DNA of 64,000 bases, taken from NCBI GenBank assembly GCA_020633655.1, contig JACKDF010000010.1, forward strand, positions 1 through 64,000. Reading direction: 5' to 3'. The DNA is from Deferribacteres bacterium (GTDB lineage: Bacteria; Zhuqueibacterota; Zhuqueibacteria; Zhuqueibacterales; Geothermadaptataceae). The notes beneath the pieces were generated by a model that did no database searches, had not been told where the DNA came from, and saw only the letters and a program-made list of their open reading frames with translations. The position numbers were made by a program, and so were the translations under genes. Of the stretch, positions 57,863-64,000 are shown in pieces; the stretch's first letter is position 1, and every line of letters starts with the position of its first letter.

Positions 57863-59707
57863 TCACAGCTTGCTGTGGTAAGCACCGGGTACAGTCACCA
57901 CAGATTTATCCCACTTCATTAGCTGCCGGACCTCCTTCGAGGGAGGGATAGCTAAGTACTTTTTCTGCTCTGGTTGGAGCAATTGATAATGCCCCAACTC
58001 TGGACTTTTGAAGACACTGTGTAAATCGCCAAGCAAGGCTTGACCATGTTTTTCAAATGTTAAATTCATTTTTTGCAGTCCTTGAATCGATTTAAACTCG
58101 GCCTTGCACGATTCCCCATCCACAGGACTCCAGATCACCAGTGGTGCCGGTGTCGTATCTTCACTTCGGATATAAACATTCCCATCGAGTTTCAGGAGTT
58201 GTGAATTATTAAGCTTACCGCACAGATCGTTTGATTGGATAGTTTGCAATAACGGTCTGGCGAATTCACGATCAGCGGTGAGAAGATTGTTAACGAAAAC
58301 ATGACCTTCACGCTTGTCAACATCAGGTCCCGTGGCGGCATGCCAGCCGAAGTGATCGCCCGCCTGTCTGTTGTTCCGCATAAAGGTCGCGGTGCTGTTG
58401 ACGAAAGTATTGTGCCAGACACGAACATTGGAACTGTTGAGGATGAAAATTCCGAAATCGCAGTTTTCAAACACATTGCCAACGCAAAGGGCACCTTTGG
58501 AAATTTCGAAGAAAAAACCCCAGATACAATCCTTCACCCAGTTGTTTACGAAAACTCCGTCCTGGTTACCGACGTCATACCAGATGCCGTTGGAGTTGCT
58601 GTTGTCCATCACAAGGTTATCACGGCAGGTAACACGATGGGATTGATTAAATATTTTGACGGCAGAAGGATAGTAACCTGTCAATTGTTCAACATTGTTG
58701 CGACGAAAGATATTGCGTTCCAACAGTACATCTGACGAACCGATCACATAAACGCCTTCAGTACTCGTATCACTGAAAAGCGACTGGCGGATTGTCAGAC
58801 TGTCACCGCGAAAGTAGCCTGCAACACGGGAGCAATGGGTAATGGTTACGTTCTCCAGCGTCGTACCAATCACTTCTTTGCCATAGGTCGCCGGATCCGA
58901 AGGCCCGATAGGCTCGTCAGTCGGTTCATCCGTTGGGCCAAAACTGCGTTTTCCCTCAATTTCAATGGCACGCCAGGCGTATTGCGTAAATGTTATGCCT
59001 CGAATTACCGGTCCTTTTCTGTCATTGACTTTCCCATGCACATCGGAGGTGGTTCGAAGGAGGGCACCGCTCCAGGCCGTGATTTCCACAAGCCGCTTCG
59101 CAGGATCGACACCAACATACACCTGGCCTTTCTCATAATCGATATAATACGAGTCCTTGTCTACTTCGCCTTCCCAGCCTGCCGACTGCAAGGCTTGGCC
59201 ATCGACGAAAACCATGTCGTTATTAAAACGGTGCAGTGGAGTTTTTACGCCCTCGCGGTCACGCATCCACCAATCGAGGGGCTTGCTCGGAAACAGATGC
59301 TTCCAGGGAATTCGCCAGACATCCCCGCGTAATGCCACAGCATCGCTCACTACCTTGGTACCTTTCAGAATCGGTTGTTCCTCAGCATAAGGTTGCATGA
59401 GGATACCCTGATTCAATCGTAAATCCCCGGTTCGGTAAACACCACCCCGGAGAATGATCGCATCCCCGGTTACCACACGTGAAATTGCCGACTCCAGCGT
59501 CGTAGGCTGTTTTAATTCAGTTCCGGAGGCTTCAGCGTTGCCATTTGGCGCCACGAAGTAAATATGCGCGGCGTTTGGCAATCCATAAATCTGCAGGACT
59601 GGTCCGTAAGGACCGCCGGAAGGTTGGGCGATCGCGATGGTTGCGAGGAAAAATATAAGTAAAGCATTGCCAATAAAACGAAGGGAGTAAGGTTCTATGA
59701 TTTGCAT
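57863..59707 (-). CDS. Secreted right-handed beta-helix protein
   Basis: The 614-residue protein has a signal peptide (ending TIAIAQ). A start block typical of beta-helix proteins follows (HIYFVAPNGNAEASGTELKQ, PTTLESAISRVVTGDAIILR), then a DUF1565-like region. Beta-helix coils come next (TLENVTITHCSRVAGYFRGD, TSTEGVYVIGSSDVLLERNI, NSNGIWYDVGNQDGVFVNNW, CDFGIFILNSSNVRVWHNTF). It may be a polysaccharide lyase or epimerase, but the catalytic residues cannot be picked out. ATG 59707 has GGAG 8 nt upstream; upstream frame text lacks signal features. Confidence 0.82.
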   Translation of the reverse strand: MQIIEPYSLRFIGNALLIFFLATIAIAQPSGGPYGPVLQIYGLPNAAHIYFVAPNGNAEASGTELKQPTTLESAISRVVTGDAIILRGGVYRTGDLRLNQGILMQPYAEEQPILKGTKVVSDAVALRGDVWRIPWKHLFPSKPLDWWMRDREGVKTPLHRFNNDMVFVDGQALQSAGWEGEVDKDSYYIDYEKGQVYVGVDPAKRLVEITAWSGALLRTTSDVHGKVNDRKGPVIRGITFTQYAWRAIEIEGKRSFGPTDEPTDEPIGPSDPATYGKEVIGTTLENVTITHCSRVAGYFRGDSLTIRQSLFSDTSTEGVYVIGSSDVLLERNIFRRNNVEQLTGYYPSAVKIFNQSHRVTCRDNLVMDNSNSNGIWYDVGNQDGVFVNNWVKDCIWGFFFEISKGALCVGNVFENCDFGIFILNSSNVRVWHNTFVNSTATFMRNNRQAGDHFGWHAATGPDVDKREGHVFVNNLLTADREFARPLLQTIQSNDLCGKLNNSQLLKLDGNVYIRSEDTTPAPLVIWSPVDGESCKAEFKSIQGLQKMNLTFEKHGQALLGDLHSVFKSPELGHYQLLQPEQKKYLAIPPSKEVRQLMKWDKSVVTVPGAYHSKL

Positions 59708-59923
59708 GAAATAACTCCAAGTCAATTTACAAAAATAACAAAAACAGATCTGTGCAGTGCAATTGTAAAGATTAATAATTTCCGCTAAAAGTATTCGTTT
59801 AAACACCTTTTGTATCACATTTTTCCATTCATTTGATCGACAAATAGATGAGAATTACACGTTTACAACAAATCGGTTTGTTACTCGCTTTTTCTGTTGC
59901 GAGATTGAATAAACGGATTCGTT

Positions 59924-60523
59924 TCACAATTCTCTGACTTTCAAGTTGCGCCAATAAATTTTAATCCCCCCACCGCTATGGATTTGTAGCGCGATGACGC
60001 CGGTAGCTGCACCAATTTTATCATCATCGAGGCTAATCATCTGCTGGCCATTCAACCAGGTTGTGACGTTGTTACCCACAACCCGAATTTTCATGGTATT
60101 CCATTCGCCCATTTTTAAAATATCCTCTTTTTCGTCAGGCACTTTGATGAGCCAGCCGCGACCGTAGGATTCATAAATACCACCGGTATCGTGTCCCGGC
60201 GGTGCAACTTCCGCTTGCCAACCGGTTATCTTTGTTCCCTCCAACGAGGAGCGAAAAAAGACGCCACTATTCCCATCCGCTTCTTGTTTGAATTCAAGAT
60301 TGAGCTCAAAATCTTTGTATATTTTGTCTGTGGCCAGATAGCCGTACTCTTTATCCGGTCCACTTTCGCAGACTAAATTTCCATTTTCGACATACCATTT
60401 TTCCGTGCCGTGAATTCTCCAACCAGTTAAGTCCTTGTTATTAAAAATCGATAAGGTGTTGCTCGCACAGCCGGCTAAAACAATGAAAAGGGATGCGGTA
60501 AACAAAAATTTTCCAGCTTTCAT
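59924..60523 (-). CDS. DUF1080 (3-keto-disaccharide hydrolase-like) lipoprotein
   Basis: The 199-residue protein has a lipoprotein signal (FLFTASLFIVLAGC). The DUF1080 jelly roll follows: IFNNKDLTGWRIHGTEKWYV, DFELNLEFKQEADGNSGVFF, VAPPGHDTGGIYESYGRGWL, GEWNTMKIRVVGNNVTTWLN and IHSGGGIKIYWRNLKVREL. Family members hydrolyse 3-keto-glycosides made by oxidoreductases such as the one encoded next to it. GGAGG is 6 nt before ATG 60523. It lies 86 nt after the oxidoreductase gene, same strand. Confidence 0.9.
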   Translation of the reverse strand: MKAGKFLFTASLFIVLAGCASNTLSIFNNKDLTGWRIHGTEKWYVENGNLVCESGPDKEYGYLATDKIYKDFELNLEFKQEADGNSGVFFRSSLEGTKITGWQAEVAPPGHDTGGIYESYGRGWLIKVPDEKEDILKMGEWNTMKIRVVGNNVTTWLNGQQMISLDDDKIGAATGVIALQIHSGGGIKIYWRNLKVREL

Positions 60524-60609
60524 TTTCTTCCTCCGTTTTGTTATTAAATTCATTTAACTCAGGTATCTTGCTTGTACAAATCCAGGGAGGATTCCTGGAC
60601 TATATTAAG

Positions 60610-61599
60610 CTATAATCTGGCCCAACTCCCACTTTCAGCACTTCGCCGAACAGCATCCACTACTTTCATGTTAGCCACAGCGTCCTCAAGCGGTGTTGGC
60701 ACAGCCGAATCGTCAATCACTGCCTGTGAAAACAAGTCACCTTGAATTGTGTACTGATCACAGATATCAAACACGATTTCTTCCGTTTCACCTTCTCGCT
60801 CGAGCCACATTCTGCAGGGCTGATCAGGCGGTGCGTTAAACGGGATTTCGATTTCAATCCTGCCTTCGGTGCCGAAGATATTGACCCGTTGATAAGGCAT
60901 CAGTTGTGTTGAACAAGTAAATGTCGAAGTCCCCTCACCAAAGCGCAGCATGCCCGAGGCGAGTCGATCTGTTTTGAACTCCGGATCATATTCCATGATT
61001 CCGTAAACTTGCTGAGGCTCTGTACCAAAAATGAACCGCGAAAGCGAAATGCAATAACATCCGATGTCCATCAGTCCGCCACCGCCGATCTCAGCCATGT
61101 TGCGGACGTTCGCAGGATCCACATTGTGGTAGGAAAAGAAGGAGTGAATGGTTTTCAAAGCACCGATTGCTCCATCAGCCACCAATTGCTGTGTTCGCTG
61201 CCACTGAAGATGATGGCGATACATGAATGCTTCCATTACTTTCAAGTGAGGATGCCGTCGGGCTGCATCTCGCAATTCTTCTGCCTCATCGCCTGTCAAG
61301 GCAATAGGCTTTTCGCACAGCACGTGCTTGCCAGCCTCAAGCGCTTTGATCGACCACGGGACATGCAGGTGATTGGGCATGGCAATATAAACGGCATCGA
61401 TATCAGGATCGGCGAGCAGCGCCTCGTAGGAACCATAGGCCTTGGAAATACCAAGTTGTCCCGCCGTCGCTTGCGCTTTCTCCAAATTCCGTGAGGCAAT
61501 TGCTGCCATGTGGCAGAATTTACTCTCCTGCATCGCCGGAATCACTTTTTCGATGCCAATTTTTGCAGTACTCAAGACGCCCCAGCGTACTTTTTTCAT
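60610..61599 (-). CDS. Gfo/Idh/MocA-family oxidoreductase
   Basis: The 329-residue NAD(P)-dependent enzyme has the Rossmann start VRWGVLSTAKIGIEKVIPAM, AAIASRNLEKAQATAGQLGI, VYIAMPNHLHVPWSIKALEA, the EKP motif in HVLCEKPIALTGDEAEEL, and the C-terminal domain block GGGLMDIGCYCISLSRFIFG with the conserved His/Asp/Tyr region. It oxidises a sugar or polyol, possibly to a 3-keto derivative for the DUF1080 protein. ATG 61599 has GGAG 7 nt upstream; an earlier in-frame ATG lies inside a repeat. Confidence 0.92.
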   Translation of the reverse strand: MKKVRWGVLSTAKIGIEKVIPAMQESKFCHMAAIASRNLEKAQATAGQLGISKAYGSYEALLADPDIDAVYIAMPNHLHVPWSIKALEAGKHVLCEKPIALTGDEAEELRDAARRHPHLKVMEAFMYRHHLQWQRTQQLVADGAIGALKTIHSFFSYHNVDPANVRNMAEIGGGGLMDIGCYCISLSRFIFGTEPQQVYGIMEYDPEFKTDRLASGMLRFGEGTSTFTCSTQLMPYQRVNIFGTEGRIEIEIPFNAPPDQPCRMWLEREGETEEIVFDICDQYTIQGDLFSQAVIDDSAVPTPLEDAVANMKVVDAVRRSAESGSWARL

Positions 61600-61620
61600 T
61601 ATGTTACTCCATTTACGGGA

Positions 61621-61697
61621 GGTGCCACGCACTTCGCGTTGAAATTTCTATGCATCATAAAAATTTGCAGGTGTATCAAAAGGAAGTGCGTGGCACC
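61621..61697. repeat. 14-bp inverted repeat upstream of the oxidoreductase gene
   Basis: GGTGCCACGCACTT (61621-61634) and AAGTGCGTGGCACC (61684-61697) are perfectly complementary across a 49-nt spacer. The core GTGCCACGCAC resembles the GTGCGAYGCAC palindromes at 19.5 and 35.3 kb. It may overlap the promoter of the oxidoreductase gene. Confidence 0.55.
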
Positions 61698-61802
61698 TGT
61701 GCAGGTTTCATATAGTGTGAACGTCGAAACAGGAATAAACCGGACGTTGAGCCTGTCTGCATTAAGTAGAATCGAAGTGTCGAAACGCCCGGTTCCACAC
61801 TG

Positions 61803-61837
61803 AAATTCGGACCGTGGCAAGCTCAGGGTCCGAATTT
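61803..61837. repeat. 11-bp hairpin
   Basis: AAATTCGGACC (61803-61813) and GGTCCGAATTT (61827-61837) form a perfect stem with a 13-nt loop, in the 380-nt gap between the oxidoreductase and the Gly/Met-rich lipoprotein. The surrounding sequence (GTTGAGCCTGTC, AAGCTCAGGGTC) looks like debris of a dispersed repeat. No gene is supported in the gap. Confidence 0.5.
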
Positions 61838-61977
61838 GCATATTTTTCGACAGTCTCGTAAGCCTTACAAAATGTAGTTGAAGATATTATAAGCACAGGT
61901 GGGAAGCAAGGCGAATTCTACGGTGGTTCTGAAATTGAGATTGAGATTTCGCCTTTGCCCGGAATGTATGAGTTAAG

Positions 61978-62805
61978 TTATTTAACTTTAGAAAGTTGAA
62001 TTGTGGCCCAAACTTTAAGTTGCTCGTTCATCGATGCATCCGCGCGACCGGGCATTGCACCGCGGCCACCGCCCATCCGACCACCACCGCCCATAGGTCG
62101 ACCGCCACCCATCGGGCGTCCACTCATTCCTCCAGACCGGCTTTCCATCATTTTATCACGATCAAATTTTTGGGTTTCAAAGCCAACACCAATTTTATCC
62201 CCAGCCTTTGCGTTGATGCCAAGACCTGAAATATCCTCGCGATTGAGAGGAATCTTTAATTCGTAGACCAGCATGCCTTCCTGTGAATTCAGCTTTGCCT
62301 GGAAGTCGGTCGTTGTTCCCAGCTTGACGACGTGCATGATCTCATTGTCTTTGCCGATTATTTGCAGGTCGTTGCCAACTTTCGGAAGCGAGGGTTGTTT
62401 GCCATCCGGTCCCATTCCCGGTTGTGGATAATTTTGGCCGTCCTGCCGCATCCCCGGTCGTTGCCCGAATTCCGGGTTTGAATTCATGAAACCTAATGGA
62501 AAACGTAAACCGTAGTCCTTCTTTTTGCCACCCGAACCATCAAGCCAAAGCGTAAAGCCATTGGCTAAAATTTTTCGTATGAGGAGCCGGTTGTTTGTTG
62601 CAAGACTCAGATAAAAATCGTTTTCATCATTCAACAAGCCGAGAGAGATTTGCTCTTTCTCAAGAAAAATCATTTGGCCATCCCAGTCCGCCTGATCACC
62701 GTCGATTGTGATGTCATTCTGCCTGAAGTCGCTTTCCAATTCCAGTTTACTGCAACCAAACAGAAAAATCAGGCCCAGTAAAATTGGCAAACGAAAGGTT
62801 TTCAT
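61978..62805 (-). CDS. Lipoprotein with Gly/Met/Arg-rich tail
   Basis: The 275-residue protein has a lipoprotein signal (LPILLGLIFLFGC). The middle resembles a carbohydrate-binding family 9/DOMON-like beta-sandwich (ITIDGDQADWDGQMIFLEKE, GLLNDENDFYLSLATNNRLL, GFTLWLDGSGGKKKDYGLRF, LVYELKIPLNREDISGLGIN). The end is a low-complexity run of short GGGRPM-like repeats (about residues 235-260) followed by the final strand (NEQLKVWATIQLSKVK). Substrate and role are unknown. GGAGAACTTT places the start at ATG 62805; an upstream ATG overlaps that ribosome-binding site. Confidence 0.75.
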   Translation of the reverse strand: MKTFRLPILLGLIFLFGCSKLELESDFRQNDITIDGDQADWDGQMIFLEKEQISLGLLNDENDFYLSLATNNRLLIRKILANGFTLWLDGSGGKKKDYGLRFPLGFMNSNPEFGQRPGMRQDGQNYPQPGMGPDGKQPSLPKVGNDLQIIGKDNEIMHVVKLGTTTDFQAKLNSQEGMLVYELKIPLNREDISGLGINAKAGDKIGVGFETQKFDRDKMMESRSGGMSGRPMGGGRPMGGGGRMGGGRGAMPGRADASMNEQLKVWATIQLSKVK

Positions 62806-63013
62806 AAAGTTCTCCATTTTTTGTAGTTTTACATAATTCCCGATGTTCTACCTAATTTAATAATTACTTCTCTGACTGTATTAGATTCATTTCGGATGCA
62901 GGAAGTGCCTTAAAATGGGATTAAACCCGTATTGTTGGGATAAAGATAATGAATACAGCACTGGAATACTATTCTTGTGTTTAACCCGCTTAAACCTTAT
63001 TCCCCAAGATTGA

Positions 63014-63139
63014 GGCTGGATCAAACCATAAATAGAACGAAGGCATCCCGCGAAGGGGAACGTACATTACGCTCAGCGAGGTCGCTTTCACTCCATGGAA
63101 ATAAATGCTTGGATCAAAAATAATGCGTTCGACACAGCC
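63014..63139. mobile_element. MITE-like element, copy C (inverted)
   Basis: 126 bp, inverted relative to copies A and B: its complement contains CCTCGCTGAGCGTAATG, GCCTTCGTTCTATTTATGG and matching flanks. The ends GGCTGGATCAAACC and the complement of GGCTGTGTCGAACG are imperfect terminal inverted repeats. The rest of the 450-nt gap before the dipeptidase gene shows nothing else. Confidence 0.65.
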
Positions 63140-63259
63140 ATCATCGCTCGCCTGAAGCATTGCATGAATAAACCAGGATAAACTCATTCCGGGATATATT
63201 AAGTAAATAGAATTTTAACTGAGAAATGGACTCAATAAACGAAAATTTGGAGAAATGTG

Positions 63260-64000
63260 ATGATGAGAAATAAACTGTATTTGTTCGGGAATCCAAAAGA
63301 TTCCACGAGGGGGTGGACAGTTTACACAGCTCTGCTCTTTTTTTTGTTTGTATTTTTCGGTTTTGTACAGGAAAAGGAAAATAAATTACCGGCCTCTTTT
63401 GTTAATGTAAAGGAAATCATTCCCTCCATCATGCTCGACTTGCGATATTACAGTGAGCATAATTTTGTCGGGAAACGAATAAATGGCTATCAAGCGGAGA
63501 AATGCATTTTAACCCGTGAAGCCGCCGAAGCGTTAAAGAAGGTGCAAGGCGAATTGCTGCCGTTCAATTTTTCTTTAAAAATTTATGATGCATACCGACC
63601 GCAACGAGCTGTCAACCATTTTGTGGAATGGGCAAAAAATTTGGCCGATACCAGTATGAAACGGGAGTTTTATCCAACGGTAGAGAAAAAGCATCTGTTT
63701 CGCGATGGTTATATCGCCTCAAAATCGAGCCATAGCCGTGGTAGTACGGTGGACTTAACAATTGTTTCTCTGCCCTTAAAATCGCAGGAAAAATATGCCA
63801 AAGGCGACCGTTTGTGTGAGTGTACAAAACCAGCGAACCAACGTTTTGGCGATAACAGCCTTGATATGGGAACTGGCTACGATTGTTTTGACACACGTTC
63901 ATGGACTGCCGATTCACGTCTTAACGAGAATCAGCGGGCAAACCGATTATTGTTGAAGACGCTCATGGAAAAACACGGTTTTAAAAATTACAACAAGGAG
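63260..64000 (+). CDS. D-alanyl-D-alanine dipeptidase (VanX/DdpX), 5' part
   Basis: 247 codons are visible before the window ends; the frame is open at base 64000. A membrane anchor or uncleaved signal (YTALLFFLFVFFGFV) precedes the dipeptidase domain: MLDLRYYSEHNFVGKRING, KIYDAYRPQRAVNHFVEW and the zinc motif SSHSRGSTVDLTI (S-x-H-x2-G-x3-D), then MGTGYDCFDTRSWT. The final E-x2-H/WWH zinc motif lies beyond the edge, just after NYNKE. The enzyme cleaves D-Ala-D-Ala from peptidoglycan turnover. GGAG is 7 nt before ATG 63260. Confidence 0.9.
   Translation, partial: MMRNKLYLFGNPKDSTRGWTVYTALLFFLFVFFGFVQEKENKLPASFVNVKEIIPSIMLDLRYYSEHNFVGKRINGYQAEKCILTREAAEALKKVQGELLPFNFSLKIYDAYRPQRAVNHFVEWAKNLADTSMKREFYPTVEKKHLFRDGYIASKSSHSRGSTVDLTIVSLPLKSQEKYAKGDRLCECTKPANQRFGDNSLDMGTGYDCFDTRSWTADSRLNENQRANRLLLKTLMEKHGFKNYNKE

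Noticed and set aside
61599..61841. Minus-strand gene upstream of the oxidoreductase
   Set aside because: The frame is made of the inverted-repeat arms and repeat debris; it has no ribosome-binding site.

Overview
The window looks like a Gram-negative chromosome of moderate GC from the Fibrobacterota-Chlorobi-Bacteroidota (FCB) side of the tree, plausibly a KSB1/Calditrichota/Ignavibacteria-like lineage. This is inferred mainly from two secreted proteins (12924-14378 and 55861-57165) that end in the FPNPFN-type C-terminal sorting domain of type IX secretion cargo, combined with OmpA, TolC and SPOR envelope proteins, S21, MutS2 and AddAB. No rRNA or tRNA gene was recognised. Almost all genes are chromosomal housekeeping or accessory metabolism; there is no phage, plasmid or CRISPR array.

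Layout. 1-2177: end of a YtcJ-like amidohydrolase, the arginine repressor (apparently starting at a rare AUC codon) and a small lipoprotein. 2178-2998: gene-poor, with a possible decayed gene and a candidate structured RNA ending in a strong terminator. 2999-9784: a GH2-like protein lacking its catalytic motif, an orphan histidine kinase, and the run CvpA-MutS2-inositol monophosphatase. 9934-12340: YqeY, S21, and an ECF sigma factor with a TPR-bearing zinc-finger partner. 12924-17547: a secreted sorting-domain protein, then argG-argH.

17554-26024 is the most interesting block. It is a minus-strand cluster of an enolase-superfamily dipeptide/N-acyl-glutamate epimerase, a creatininase-family amidohydrolase, a PP-loop ATPase resembling the glutamyl epimerase MurL, a DUF1611 (DgcN-like) protein, a threonine-synthase-like PLP enzyme and an APC/SLC12-type permease. 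Together they suggest uptake and stereochemical interconversion of glutamate or Ala-Glu from peptidoglycan. The block lies directly beside argGH and could feed N-acetyl-L-glutamate to arginine synthesis. An N-formylglutamate amidohydrolase (29 kb) and a VanX-type dipeptidase (63 kb) fit the same theme.

26121-36434 holds transporters and envelope proteins (MFS, CorA, RCK_C protein, OmpA, TerC, MscS) and a sigma-54 activator. 36648-46072 holds dut and an export operon arranged like E. coli cecR-ybhGFSR (TetR, TolC, HlyD, two ATPases, two permeases). That operon is interrupted by a GxxExxY nuclease-fold gene flanked by 28-bp repeats. 46076-54862 carries an AT-rich zinc-ribbon membrane protein, a phosphodiester glycosidase-like lipoprotein and an AddB-AddA recombination pair. 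55165-62805 holds secreted and sugar-related genes (beta-barrel, YCF48-like, beta-helix, DUF1080, Gfo/Idh/MocA, Gly/Met-rich lipoprotein). The window ends in a truncated D-Ala-D-Ala dipeptidase.

Intergenic regions are rich in palindromic repeats: three copies of a roughly 127-bp MITE-like element (22.5, 37.1 and 63.0 kb), short GTGCGAYGCAC palindromes, and several unrelated long hairpins.
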